A stretch of DNA of 64,000 nucleotides, from contig JAAKBF010000047.1 in NCBI GenBank assembly GCA_012656075.1, positions 558,001-622,000 of the forward strand, in the 5' to 3' direction. A program made the translations under genes and the position numbers. Origin of the DNA: Phytophthora hibernalis. Its lineage: Eukaryota > Oomycota > Peronosporomycetes > Peronosporales > Peronosporaceae. Shown here piece after piece: positions 1 through 11,559 of this stretch. A model generated the notes under the pieces. That model had not been told where the DNA came from and made no database searches. It saw only the letters and a list, made by a program, of their open reading frames with translations. Numbering within the stretch: position 1 is the stretch's first letter; the number at the start of each line of letters is the position of its first letter.

Positions 1-2245
1 AGCTACGGATTGCTGTCTCGTTATACACGTCGCAGTCGGTCTCAGGCTTGATGGCGACCCAGAACTCGCTGTCTTCCGCAATCTTTTTAGACCCTTGCCG
101 ATCTGCGGGTAGTACACACTCCAGTCGTCGGCCGTGAGCGTGAACTGCACGGTCTGCGTCTCACCGACTTCCAGGCTGATCTTGGAGAACTTCTTCAGCT
201 GCTTCATCTCAGGCACGTTTAGCGAGCGGTACGGCTGGGTGAGGAACAACATCACGGTCTCCTTGCCGGCCATCGAGCCACTGTTCTTCACGTCTACGGA
301 AACGCTGATCAAGTCGTTCGGGTCCTGGATGGTGTTCTTGCTTAGGGTGACAGCCGAGTACGTGAAGTCGGTGTAGCTCAAACCCGTACCAAAGTCCCAC
401 TGGTTCTCGCAGTAAAACGGAGTTTCAGTCGAGTTCTCACACATGGTTGTCACGGGGTGATTGTAGACCATCTCAATGTTAGCGGGGTCCTTCGGGTACG
501 TGATCGGCATACGGCCACTAGGGTTCACCTTGCCATACAGAATTTCAGCGACTGCCTGGCCGCCCATTTCACAAGCTAGCAGACCGTCGATGATAGCGTA
601 CACATCGTCGGGCAGGTCACCAAGCAGACGCGGACGTCCCTCGAACAGCACCACAATCACCTTGGTTCCGGTGGATGCAAGCTGCTTCACGTACTCAATC
701 TGACCGGGCGGAAGCGCCAAGTCGTCAATGTCACCGGGTTTCTCGGCGTACGGGCCTTCGCCAATGACAGCGACAGTGAACTCCGCGCTCTTAGCGTACT
801 CCATGGCCGTCGCGAGGTCGGCGTCTGAGTACTCACCCGTGTAATTCAAACCGTTGAAGTACGTCACGCTGCTGCTGTTGCCCGTGATCGTCTTAATGTT
901 CTCCTTAACCGTGGAGCCAAGCGGGTACAGTTCGTTGTGTCCGGCGTAACCTTCCCACTCGATGGTCCAGCCACCGCACTGCAGTCCAATGTCGTCAGCG
1001 GCATGACCGGTCAGGAACACCGAAGCGTCCTCGGCAAGGGAAGCACGTTGCCGGTGTTCTGAAGCAGTACGATCGATTCTCGAGCCAACTCCAAAGCTGT
1101 TGCCGTGTCATTCTCGCCGCCGATCAGGTCCAGATTGGCCTCACCAGGGACCGGGTTGTCATATAGACCCAGCTGCAGTTTTAGCTTGACCACACGACGT
1201 GCAGACGCCTTGACGCGAGACAAGTACTGCGGGCTCTGCTCCAGCAGCGCCTTCGTACCGTTCATGAAGCTGTCATCGGTAGCAATCATACTCATATCCA
1301 CCGAAGCGCGCGTGAGTGAAATACGAGTGGCCTCGTCGTACGTGCGGGCAACGCGATGGAAGTCCGCGAGCTGGTCGATTTCAGCGTAGTCCGTCACCAT
1401 CATGCCGTCCCAGCCAAGATCGTTACGCAGCAGCCCGTTCATCAGCTTCGTGTTTGACACAAGAGGAACCCCGTTCACCGAAATGTAGTTCTCCATTGCG
1501 CTGAGCACGCCGGCGTCCACAGCCGACTTGAACGGAGGCAGGAAATAGTTCAGCAGGTCGTAGTCGGACACGGTGACGGCGTCTTTGTCATGCCCGGAGG
1601 GTGTCTTTGTGTAAACGATCCAGTGCTTCATGCAGGCAGCCGTGCTGCCGTTGCTCTGCAGTCCACGCACAATAGCATCAGCCATGACTGAGTCAAGGTA
1701 TGGGTCTTCACCGAATGTCTCGAATGTACGTGGCCACAGCGGGTTACGCGAGATGCCGAGGATAGGACCGAAAATCCAAGGAATGCCGGCAGCAAGCGTG
1801 TCGCGAGCAGTGATGCGACCCTGCTCGTATACCAGGTCCGGTCGGAACGAGGCCGCGCCGTTGATTTGTTGACCGAACAGCGTCGCACCATGCACGAAGA
1901 TGGCGCCGTGCACCGAGTCGATGCCGTAGATCATCGGGTGGCCGCCGTTCGTCCATGGTCTCTCCTGGATCCTCGTCACCACCTCACGCCATTTGTCGGC
2001 AGTCCACAAGTACGTGCCGTTCTTGGGACCATTGTGAGCGGGCTGTTGAGGTACGAGCCGACATGCATCTTGGCGTACTTCCGGACTACGTCTTCATCCA
2101 GCTCGAGGTCGTCGGTCGAGCACCGAGATCGATCTGCGCCATTTGGCCGATGAGGTCTTCCGTGCCGAAGGCGTCGACGATTTCGTCCGCGCGGTCATCC
2201 CACTGGTCGGCGGAGACGTGTTGGTGTGCCAGCCGAGACGTCGAA
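1..2245 (-). pseudogene. GH3 beta-glucosidase, frameshifted and cut by the window edge
   Basis: Glycoside hydrolase family 3 enzyme, expected to be secreted and to release glucose from beta-glucosides. The minus strand reads a family-3 N-terminal domain (TADKWREVV, GIDSVHG, then KHWIVYTKTPSGHDKD) and the nucleophile region DGMMVTDY. A long C-terminal domain follows in one open frame from about 1030 down to 100 (GHAADDIGLQCGGWTIEWEG, FEGRPRLLGDLPDD, fibronectin-III-like tail with FGTGLSYTDF). Frame changes that look like single-base losses occur near 2115, 2036, 1030 (CCG-GAG read as CCGAG) and 95 (in an A run). No convincing signal peptide or start is visible near 2240-2330. Residues around the breaks fit the family, so this is either a young pseudogene or a real gene with sequence errors. 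The 3' end lies beyond base 1. Confidence 0.85.
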
Positions 2246-3640
2246 CCACGTCCACGCCGGCAAAGTCTTTTCTTAGCTTGAGACGCGATGCTAAGCCGTC
2301 ATCGAAAGCCCCACGTTGCATGGCGGCGCTCACCCAGGAGATTGGAAAATCCTTCCTTCAAAGAACTACCATTGGTACTTAACGTGCCATAAAGCCTAAG
2401 GAGCTTCAAAGTGCTTCAGCTTGTCAATAAATGTATCTTCGAAATTCAAGCCAGGACCGCCACAGGTACCAACAAGCAGTCGTTGTGGTATTCCAACAGT
2501 CGCAAGTCACACGTCACAGACGAGGGGAGATTGACCTCGGCCAACACAAGTTTCAGCATGGTCTCAAGGAGGACGTCCTCGACGCAACCTCAAGTTTAAG
2601 CAGCACTTCAGCACATGTATTAGCTTATTAAAGTCATTCTCACAAGCGAGGTCAAGCTCACTTTGACCAAACGAGCAGTCCTGCCCAGTCTCCTCCACAG
2701 ATGGCCTGATTCTTGGACCGGACTGTACAAGCTGTCTCGGCCAAAAACTGAGCGGGGATCGATTGGAGACACTCGGCCACCAAACCAGTGCTTGCAGGAC
2801 GATTTGCTGTGAATCCGGGCCGGAGTGCTGCCGATCCTCGCGCTTCAACCACAAACTGCGCGTGCGGTGCAGTTTGCTTCGCGCCAGCTGTCCCAAGCAG
2901 AAGGCTAAGACGATGTCTACGAATACATGTATTAATACATGTGGACATTTGAAACGCGTTGCAAAGTTGAAATTCCGATATCTTCCCTTAATTTTAAAAA
3001 ATTCGATGCCTTTCTTCGTTAACGTCTGAGCATTCGATGCTCCGGTCGTGAATCCTAGCATTACGATCCCTGCTTGTCAATACGGTTTGTATATGGCGTG
3101 CTGGAGTAAACTCCGACTATCTCCTGACGCCAGGCGAATAATGCTTTTGCGTGAAAAGGAAGTTCGCTTCGGCTTCGGCCGTATCTGTTGACAAGCAAGG
3201 AGGACAGCACCGCAAGACTTCCGGTCAAATGCACAGGCGCCCGGCCCGGGGTGGCAAGCCAGCATCCAGGAAAGCAGAGGGCGTTCAATTGACGACTGCG
3301 GCGGTTCTCTCATGCGTTTAATCTCGCCAGGCGGGGACCAGAGTGCTGTCTGTCGGAGGCGGGGCGAGATGCTGAAGATGGTGCCGGCCCTGATCCTTTC
3401 TCGAGCCGCCTGGTTTGCTCGACTCAGCAGATCTCCAGGAAGCGCTGTTCTAGTTGCGGAAGTGATTTGGGTCGATTGCTCCAAGTGGCTACACGGTCAT
3501 TGCGACAGTGTTCCGTGTTCCGGGATTCAAGGTTTTGGTGTGATCGAAAGAGTTGTCGGGTCGAACCGAGACAGCTCGAGACTCGAGTTTCGGGCGACCT
3601 TCCGGCGGCGAGAAAAAAATGCTCGATCTTCAGACTCGTC
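2246..3640. other. No recognisable gene
   Basis: Overlapping frames on both strands, the longest 165 codons at 2564-3061 on the minus strand, show no motif I recognise and no consistent coding pattern. Short AT-rich segments (2920-3010) separate GC-rich ones. Confidence 0.5.
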
Positions 3641-4330
3641 GGTAGCTGTGCTGGCGATGACCACGAGTGAGGCTCCGCGAGTCTTCAGCTCGAATCTCGG
3701 TGAAGAAACTGGAGGAGGAGGAAGTGCATACGCAAGAAGATCACCCCGAAATCGAGACGGCAACAGAGAAGCCGGCTGAAAATGCCGAGGAGATTGTTGA
3801 GGAACCCCAATCGATGTGAAGACGGGACAAGTAGAGAACCGTTTGCCTTCAAGAAACAGCCGCGGACCGAAGGTACAGACGACAATGAAAACGGACAGCC
3901 GTATCAGACACCGTTCGTACGGAGCGTAGCGGTGGTGAGCGGAAGTGCCCAGCGTACGATCGCGAGCAAGGCAGATTTCAGGCCCAGTGGTGGCAGCACT
4001 GCCAAATCTCGGTGACATGTCTGCAGCAGCAGTTGCAGTGGCGCCCCATGCACGCACAGAGCCTGTAGCAGGAAGTGGCAAGGGAGCGACTGAAGCAAGC
4101 TCGGAGGAGTTCCGTCCGCGACGGCAGCTAACTACGCAAACGTTCCGTCGTCCGGTGATAATGCGAACATCAGCTCTTCCATAGATGGAGGATCTGCAAA
4201 GTCGACCGAGCGACCACTGAGGCGGCGTTCAAGGAGTGCGACAGCGGCCGCGTATCCAAGGAATCACCCAGTGATGAGACCGGATCGCTCCGCGGTGTGC
4301 GGACATTCTCGCAGTCCTTCGCCTTTGACG
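3641..4330 (+). pseudogene. Unrecognised coding-like remnant with an acidic stretch
   Basis: One plus frame at about 3658-3819 reads a Glu-rich stretch (KKLEEEEVHTQEDHPEIET, then EKPAENAEEIVEEPQSM and a stop). The GC-rich base composition to about 4330 also looks coding, but no single frame stays open. I do not recognise a family. It may be the decayed 3' part of a protein gene or a low-complexity sequence that only looks coding. Confidence 0.25.
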
Positions 4331-4612
4331 TGGTGAGTCAAGGTAGTTTTGCGACTGACGACCATCACTCCCGCTTCATATTCTGGCAGCGGTTCGCCCC
4401 TTATCGAAAGATCTTGACGAATTTGATGTTGGTGGTAGCAGACCCGTCCAGTTGACCATTTGGGGCGGCGCGTTCACAAGTTGTAGTTTCTTCATGATGG
4501 TGATGCTTAAGAGAAATTAGTTTGACAAACATGACGCACGTTCGAAAGTAGTGCAAGCCATTAAATAAATGCGTCGTTTGTAATCTAGATAGCACTGTTG
4601 ACGCTACTGTTG

Positions 4613-4910
4613 ATGCTCAATATCATCTACGTTCGTCGGGCCTGGAAGAGGTTCAATCACATTGCTCAATGGAAGCGGGCGAGAATCTGCGAGGAATGCT
4701 TCAATGGTGCTCTTACGTGACTTGATATGGACCCGTTGACCGTTCAATCGCCCCCCGTGCCTTCCAGGTGTCATTTAGTTTCCGGTTGTCTTCAATAGCC
4801 GCATTTACGACTTCAAGCGTCAACAATGCTGAGCGCGAAAGTCCTGCTAGCTGCCGCTTCGCGATCTGACTCACGGAAACCACTTTGATTATACATATTT
4901 TACGCAATTA
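4613..4910 (-). pseudogene. Unrecognised C-terminal coding remnant
   Basis: The minus strand reads SQIAKRQLAGLSRSALLTL, then NAAIEDNRKLNDTWKARG and GPYQVT to a stop at 4713. A neighbouring frame continues with KSTIEAFLADSRPLPLSNV and ends in DDIEHQQ followed by a stop near 4613. The two parts join if one base was lost or gained near 4715. The composition looks like genuine protein, but no family was recognised. An AG acceptor-like site lies just upstream, so this may be a last exon. Confidence 0.3.
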
Positions 4911-5390
4911 CAGAGGGAGGTTATTTGGCTGGCGGTTGATTGAACCAACCGCCCTGTCCGATTTTGAGTAGAACCCACAACACTTCTGCAAATAAACTTT
5001 AAACCCCTGCTATTAATATATTTGATAACCGGATCGATTATTATTTTATTTGTGGCGGTTGACCCATCCGAAGAAGATTAGGATAAAACACCTCTATGAT
5101 ATGATATCACTTATAACCGTATTATACCTGCAGCAGATGATTTATCCTGACCGTACATTTTGGATGATTTTTTCTTCGAGCAACAACTATAATACCGAGC
5201 ACAGTTTACTACAGTGTGTGTGGATAATTCCGTACGTTTGGAATATATTGAAGCGCGTGCCCAGTAAATAGATTTTGTTTTGTTATTGTCCGGGATTCAT
5301 ACAGTATAGGTGTAGTAAGAATATGCATGCGTCGTTGCATTGCCGACTTATATTCTCACTTTCATGCAAGACTACGTATTGTGGGTTTTC
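4911..5390. other. AT-rich region without a recognised gene
   Basis: AT-rich, with only short frames. It ends where the terminal repeats of the tyrosine-recombinase retroelement start. Confidence 0.5.
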
Positions 5391-5500
5391 CTTCTCTCTT
5401 GATCCGCCCGGGTATGAGTGTGTGAGGAAAATACTGCAGTATTTATTGAGTGACGGCTCACGAAGCCGGCTGCAGCTTTGTCCGAGTTGGACAGTGGGTG
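5391..5500 (-). repeat. Terminal direct repeat, outer copy (B2-like)
   Basis: About 105 bases matching 5715-5813 in the same orientation, sharing the core TATTTATTGAGTGACGGCTC and the following CACGAAGCCGGCTGCAG. It differs by a few substitutions and an insertion of about 10 bases (GAGTGTGTGA). Confidence 0.8.
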
Positions 5501-5714
5501 AACCTTAGTGTCTCATATATACGATATGTACTAGGGATTGGTGGGTGGGTTGCTTGGAGCAAGGCAGATTGCCGAGTAAGCTCCATTGTGGAGCTAGCGA
5601 TGCTTGCTCCGCCGTTGTAGATGCGCCTCTTGGTTCTGAGTGGGTGGGTCCTAACTGCCGCGCCGGACAGGAGGTGGAAACACCTATTCGTGTTCTTGCC
5701 ACGATTTCACCTTT

Positions 5715-5813
5715 CCTTCTCTTGATCCGCGCGGGTATGAGGAAAAGACCGCAGTATTTATTGAGTGACGGCTCACGAAGCCGGCTGCAGATTTGTCCGA
5801 GTTGGACAGTGGC
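5715..5813 (-). repeat. Terminal direct repeat, inner copy (B1-like)
   Basis: Direct repeat of 5391-5500, lying just past the end of the recombinase. The stretch between the copies (about 5501-5714) would be the A2 segment if the element follows the Ngaro A1-ORF-B1-A2-B2 plan. Confidence 0.75.
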
Positions 5814-5889
5814 TGAGCCCCTTTTAGATGGCTCGTGCGATGTCACTCTAGCGTTGTTGCAGACTTTTCCCCCTCACCATTCTTGACGC

Positions 5890-6865
5890 AATGGACGATA
5901 CTGGATTCGATACAGAGGCGTGTGTAGATTTTGAAGGTGTCTGATACCCACCGTCCATGGAACTGAATCGTTAGTGCGTCCACGCCGGATCGTTACATGT
6001 GCGTGGCGCCACCCGATCGAAGTGAATGTGCGCTGTAGGCGCGCGGGTTGCTTCCTATGCGTTCCGCGGCTTCTTGAATGGTGGTGGCCACCTTCCTCGC
6101 TGATATTGATTTAATAGTCCCAGACTTGGATGTGTAGGTAGCTACAGGTAAGTCCGTAGGGATGCTTTCCCTTGATCGAAGCAGTAGAATAGCCCCGAGG
6201 ACGGGGAACAAGAAGTTGTGGTCTGAGCGCCGAAGCATCCGGGAGGTCACTTTCCCAGCTTGATCGGTATTGGAACCTCGTAGTCTGATGTGTACGGAAG
6301 CCGCTGAAGAAGCACTCAGTGTAGCTTGGCCGTCATTGTCAAGAACCGCTACGTCCGATGCTTTCGAAGAGAACCATCGGAATTTGCCTTCGCTGATGGC
6401 TGTGATCTCTGAACGTCAGAGTAAGAAAAAGAAGGACAGACCTCCCCAAGAGCTTGGTCCGATGAGGAGTGCATGTCGATCGAAGCGAAACATGTTTCGA
6501 GCAGCTGGATTGACACTGACTCCTGGTAGGCTGTCGAGGCGGCTGATTCCTTTGAGGAGCATGCGGATCTGTGGGTGGTCCGATGGAAATGCTAGACCGG
6601 CCGCAATAAAGAAATGTCGAATTCCCATCAAAGTGTTCAGGATTGTTGAACTGCGGACGGGCTGATTCGACCCTTAGCCGGACTGGAAGCCGACAATGAT
6701 GAAATCGGAAATGTACTGGGTTTGTTCTTCAATGGGGGTGGCCAGCATCCATGGGTTCACCCCCGACGAGTGGTGTAGGTGTGCCAGACTTGCAAGGCAC
6801 GCTTGTATTTTCCGTACGTGGAGTCTGCCACTGAGTGCTCGCGCACATATCGTGCCAGATCGCCT
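5890..6865 (-). pseudogene. Tyrosine recombinase of the DIRS/Ngaro-like element
   Basis: Would cut and rejoin DNA to integrate the circular cDNA of the element. The N-terminal part (6674-6865) reads GRLHVRKIQACLASLAHL and ATPIEEQTQYISDFIIVGFQ. The core (6416-6631) reads HPQIRMLLKGISRLD and LSFFFLLRS. The catalytic end (5890-6250) has the H-x-x-R box in YSAHSLRSGGATHM, then FHGRWVSDTFKIYTR, where the Tyr of KIYT is the likely nucleophile. A TAA stop interrupts the frame directly after ATHM, and frame changes separate the three parts, so no functional protein can be made. Confidence 0.75.
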
Positions 6866-7192
6866 CCAGACCATTGATGTTCACGGTGGGATGGACCTGT
6901 GACCAGGCAGAAGTTAGGTTAGTAAACATTGTTAGAGCCTTTGGGTTGTTCGAGAGGCGTGAGCCCGCATCTGCTATGACATTTTCAACCCCTGCAACGT
7001 GGGATGCGGAGAATTGTAGGCCGCGTGACATCTCTCAATAGCCCAATAATCGGATAACTGTTTGAGCACGTTTGTTCTTGAGGACATTTTGGTTTGCCAC
7101 ACCACCGCGGATGTGTTGTCAATGCGGAAATGAACGTGTATCGGGATGTTGCTATCACGGTTCGTGTAATGGGGCCAGGCGACTATTGAACT
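6866..7192 (-). pseudogene. RNase H domain remnant of the DIRS/Ngaro-like element
   Basis: The minus strand reads AWPHYTNRDSNIPIHVHFRI, then DNTSAVVWQTKMSSRTNVL, and after a frame change near 7030 the typical RNase H end SASHVAGVENVIADAGSRL. The reverse transcriptase that should precede it is absent. Confidence 0.65.
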
Positions 7193-7440
7193 GTGGTGTG
7201 GTCCACACCATTTGTGTCCGCCACACGCGTGGTGTGTGGAACGTCAAGGGCTTAAGCTGTACTTCAGTCGTACCTAAGTCGTACATCAGTTGTATTAAAG
7301 CAGTACATCAAATGGGTGGACCCTATTGGACAGATCAGATTAGACAGGGATTCAGTAAACAGATAGTTAGCAGTAGTTAGAACTACAACAGTGTTCTTAA
7401 TATAAATCAGTTTAACTCTAACCCCGAAAGTTCGCAAGTC
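7193..7440 (+). repeat. Putative 5' LTR of the Gypsy fragment
   Basis: Starts with TG and has imperfect inverted GTGTGG/CCACAC blocks. It ends near CAAGTCA, just before TGGTACTCGG at 7444, which could be a tRNA primer-binding site. No second LTR is in the window, so the boundaries are inferred from composition only. Confidence 0.35.
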
Positions 7441-7603
7441 AATTGGTACTCGGTAATATATTGGACAGGAAGGTCAGGCCTTTGCAAGCTTACAGCAGGA
7501 ACGCCAGGGGTCTGTTGTGGTTATCGCATTAACGCTTCCAATAAAGCTAAGGTGCGTGTCACCCCGTCCCACCTGGTAGCACTTGTAGTCACTCCCGCGA
7601 CCG

Positions 7604-8690
7604 GTGCGGACTACTACAATCAAGATCTCTGAGCAAGGACGACTAAGGGAGCCGGCTGCCGTCCCGGCAGGACTTTCCTCACCTCTCGGATGCCATTGGG
7701 CTACGCTGGAGAAGATGGTTAGTCTCCTTGGCGAGGCAGCATTCGCTGGATTCTCCAACCTGCCTGCTGAGCAGCAGAGGACGCGCGTGGAACGCTTCGA
7801 CAAGTACGAGTCGTCGCTGGTTGCCCACGTGAGCGCTGCAGCGCAGGAAGCTGGTCGCGAGACGATGCGAGCTGAGGCACAGAGTGCGGCGCAGGCGATT
7901 CCTCCGGTTCCTGCTCCGCACGCTGCGCGGCAAGGAACAACGAAGCCCGTCAAAATGTCGGTGCCGACATTTAACGGCAAAGAAGCAGACAGTCTGGCCT
8001 TCTGGATTCGAGAGATCGAAATAGCGCTGAGCGCTGGACAGATCTACGAGTCCAGGGTCCAAGTCGCCTTCGCGCTTTCCAATCTGGGAGGGCGTGCACG
8101 CGCATGGGCGATGGCACGAGAGACGTCGTCTCCGGGGTATTTCACCTCGTGAGCGTTCATGAAACAAGAGCTGCGTTCGACTTTCCTCTTGGCCAATGTG
8201 GCTTACCGCTATCGGCCGCTTTTCTTGCTCTGTAAGCAAGGAAAGCGTACACTTCAAGACTACGTCATGGAGTTGCAGAACCTCGAGGCCGCTATGGCGA
8301 GCGATCCCCTCCTAAGCACGTCAAGGTGACGGTCTTCACGGACAGCGTTCGGCCGGAGCTCTTCCGCAGACAGCCGACGTCTTTCAACGATGCGGTGCAC
8401 GTCACCATGCTGGAAGATCATTGCGTGCGCTCGGCGCAGGGGTATGCGGGCCGCTCGGACACGGTCAACGACGGTCCACTACCATGGAGATCTCGTCGAC
8501 TGAGTCGGCCCGATCTCAGCGTAACCAACGCGCGAGTGGTCGTTGCTTTGGATACGATCAGCTTGATCATTTCCGTCGGAACTGTCCAACGAACCCGTGA
8601 AAGGTAGGCAAGACCAAGGCGGCTCTGCCGTCCCTTAACATGATCGAATCTGCGGGGTCGGAAAACGACGACTTCCAGTAGGTGCGAGAC
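7604..8690 (+). pseudogene. Gypsy gag polyprotein remnant
   Basis: Capsid-type protein that packages retrotransposon RNA. Residues read KMSVPTFNGKEADSLAFWIR, then QVAFALSNLGGRARAWA, a typical Ty3/Gypsy gag core. At about 8150 a TGA replaces what is normally Trp (SPGYFTS-stop-AFMKQELRSTF). The same frame then continues with YRPLFLLCKQGKRTLQDYVM. A frame change near 8315 leads to VFTDSVRPELFRRQPTSFND. A zinc knuckle near 8550 reads CFGYDQLDHFRRNC, with Tyr in place of the second Cys. The gag is therefore inactive. Confidence 0.75.
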
Positions 8691-8699
8691 GCCCTGCTG

Positions 8700-10219
8700 G
8701 GAGACTTCGCTTCTCCTCGAGGTCGGTGGCTCTGCTACCTCCGCATAGAAGTGATAAGTGTTCAGACTGATCGTGATTTTCACTTTTACTCCTAATTCAC
8801 GTTAAATTTTCAGCGTCATTTTGACGCCATTTTTTAACGCAGACACCACTAATGACGGGTACAGGAGGTTTCAACATAATATTATTATAACCACATGAGA
8901 GCACGAGATAGATGTCTTCAAGAATCGAAACATCCGTTTTGCGCTCGTGTCGCTTCAGTAGCGTTTTCACAGATCTCGAGATCGGCTACATGGGCATCGG
9001 CCTGATTCGACAGGGATATTCCTTGAGAGCCTCAGTGTTGGGGTTCACTCTCTGGTTCGGAGTCCTACTTGAAGCGTTCTGGACTACAAACATACTTAAG
9101 TACCAGTGAGTTAGAAACGGACAAACGCTAGTCCTTGCATAACCGTTTGGGGAGATCCACATCGCAATAACACGTAAAGGTGATTTCTGAACATATTATG
9201 GATGATCACAAATACAACAATGGTCGTTTCGGCAATCAACATCCGGCCTTGAAGCATCCCATTGGACTTGAACGTGTTTTTCAGCCGGAAGAAATTTCAG
9301 AGCTGCTGAACAACAACATTTGGCGCACACCCTTTGAATATATTGGGCTTCAATTTGATCCTGTAAAATAGTATTATGTATTTTATAGAGGTGGAAGGAC
9401 TGCACGAGTCCGTGGAGATCAGTGAACACAGCACAACGTAGGGCTTCGACACGCCTGGGGTTGTGGCAAACCGCGTGTTTTTAAACATTAAAATGGCCAG
9501 GATATCTTGAAAATACACCGAAATGTTTGCCTCAGGTTATGGTGTAAAAATTCGAATGAGTGAGCAAGGCTTGATTTGATGGGTTAAGGTTAATGGGAGG
9601 AGTGATTTCAGATTCGTCAAACCCGATCAAACGATCGTTTGAATTCGCGAGATCTAGCCCAATGCGCATTATTTTACTTCATTGGGTATGCACGGGAAGT
9701 TTAGAGCTTTCTAACGAGTCCAGACATATCTCCCCGCCTTCGTTTTGGCTTAACTAGAGCTTTTGATCCTCTTGTCCCTCTCCACTTTCAGGATTTGAGT
9801 GCAATGACACCCGTCCTCGAAATGATGCAATCATTCAGTTCACTTTCTGTAACAGCAACACAATCCGATACTGTTTTGGGTATGATGTGTCAGAGAATTT
9901 GGGCTGTAGTAGTTTTTTCATCGAAATAGTAGCTCTCTAGTACTTAAAATACAAAGCCGCGACTTCGCATGGAACAGATCTTGATTTTACTTTGAGCTCA
10001 ATAAACTCAGTTTCAAAGTGAGTGTTTATAGAAAAATGGATTGGAATTCGTCGTGCAAAGTTCACTTCATATTCATGTACGCCATTTTTGGATTGTATTG
10101 ATTAGGAGATACTGATAGGAACGATACTCAAATGAAGGCGAAAAATAAGCTGTTCTTCGAAGTACATGTATTAGCAACATGTTGGTTGAAGGAGTGTTGA
10201 AGGAATCCTAAATTCATCG
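8700..10219. other. No recognisable gene
   Basis: Short frames only, for example 8912-9109 plus (contains SVLGFTLWFGVLLEAFW) and 9180-9371 plus. None has a motif I recognise. Base composition becomes AT-rich from 9500. Confidence 0.5.
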
Positions 10220-11495
10220 ATCTAGCATCACTTCGCTTCTAATTAAACGGTTGCTACTTGTAACTATGTCAATCATGCCTGCGTATTTACTCAAACGCAA
10301 CTCGTTGAATGAGGCACCATTATCGACAAAGGCGCTCACGGACACATCACCTATTGGTACCGCTTCATATAATTAGCAGTAGATATTGCCCTGGTGACGA
10401 CGCGCAACTGGATTATCGTGATGATATTGAAACGCGTGACGTGTTGGACTGTCTTGGCCGGCGGAGAATGTACTGCGAGCACGCCCGAAATTTCCGGCTC
10501 GATTGATGGCCGGCCTACCGAGCCGAGTCGTTTTGTGGTGATTGGACTTGCCTGCCGCGGCAGATTGAGCATCATACGGCCAATATCGATCGTGTGGCCT
10601 ATTTTGTCGTAGTAGCTACAGGTTGGTTTGGCGCCTCCATATTTCTGCGCTCCGGCTCCCTTGTCTGTGGGTTGCTGTTGTTGCTTGGACTCCTTCTTGG
10701 CATCACCTTTCCGTGCTGGTTGAGCTGATCGCGAGTCCTCGAAGCGTTGGGCCAGTTCGATTGTAGCATGCAGACTATCAGGCACGTTCTGCGAGAAAAA
10801 AACTACTAGTTTCTGCGCGCAGATTTCGCTGGTACATCGAGCGCTTGACAGGTTCAGGCAGTTCCTCGTCAAGCTGAGACAAGAGGTGAAGGAATTGCGT
10901 TGTGTATTCCTGTTGAGACCCTTGCCAGCGCAAATCGTGCAGTTTGAGAGAACCTTTTGTTGGAAATCGCGATCTCGGAACCGTTCACGAATTTTGGTCT
11001 TTAAAATGTTCCATGTAGCTAGTTGGTCTGGTCCCAAAGAGAGCTTAAAGTCGCGAAACCAAGTTTGGGCAATAGTGTCTAGGTTCGCAAAAATCGTGTC
11101 GACGAATTCAGAATGTTGCGACTCATGTCTGATCGGTGCTGAGCGTAGTATTGTTCAGTACTAAATATCCAAAGTTCCAAATCCTCCGAGGCGTTGCTTT
11201 TGAAAACCGGTGGGCCACCCTTCTTTTTCTGTGGCAGTCGTGACTGCTTGTGTTGCGACAGTAGCTGTTGTTGGTAGGCCATTTGTTGTACCATCATACG
11301 GCACATCTGCATCTGCTGTTGTTGTTGCGAATGCATCATGAACTGCATCATCTGGGCCAACATGGTGGCGTCTGGTGTTTGCGCTTGAGACTGCGACTGC
11401 TGTTGCGTAGAAGCGCCTTCGCCATCTCCCCATCGAAGGTTCTTGACCATCGATTGGCGGTTCTGGTGGGTGAGATGTTGCATCATCTTCGTCAC
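10220..11495 (-). pseudogene. Gypsy gag-protease remnant with Gln-rich N-terminus
   Basis: The minus strand reads a Gln/Met-rich N-terminus (MMHSQQQQQMQMCRMMVQQM), a gag core (FKSNASEDLELWIFSTEQYY, LGPDQLATWNI, KTKIRERFRDRDFQQKVLS) and, after local frame changes, QLDEELPEPVKRSMYQRNL and FSQNVPDSLHATIELAQRF. A zinc knuckle follows as CSYYDKIGHTIDIGR, where Tyr and Gly replace two of the metal-binding Cys. The protease start reads AFVDNGASFNELRL, with DNG in place of the active-site DSG. Reverse transcriptase, RNase H, integrase and LTRs are not seen. A parallel shifted frame to 11547 is a shadow of this gene. Confidence 0.7.
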
Positions 11496-11559
11496 GAGTA
11501 CAGCGTGTACGACGTGGCCTTGGGTTTTGACTCTCCTGTGTCGCCATGCCTTGACGTAT

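Larger units (their letters stand above)
5391..7192 (-). mobile_element. DIRS/Ngaro-like tyrosine-recombinase retroelement, 5'-truncated
   Basis: On the minus strand there is an RNase H segment, then a tyrosine recombinase, then two direct repeats separated by a unique stretch. A recombinase with direct repeats beyond the coding region, rather than an integrase with flanking LTRs, is the hallmark of DIRS-order elements. The reverse transcriptase domain and 5' terminal repeat are missing: homology stops near 7192, where an unrelated Gypsy LTR-like sequence begins. All coding parts are interrupted, so the copy is dead. Confidence 0.7.
7193..8700 (+). mobile_element. Gypsy LTR-retrotransposon fragment (LTR plus gag)
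   Basis: A GT-rich LTR-like start (TGTGGTGTGGTCCACACC) is followed by an untranslated leader and a gag reading frame that breaks off after a zinc-knuckle region. No protease, polymerase or second LTR follows. It begins exactly where the DIRS-like element stops, so it probably inserted into, or recombined with, that element. Confidence 0.6.
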
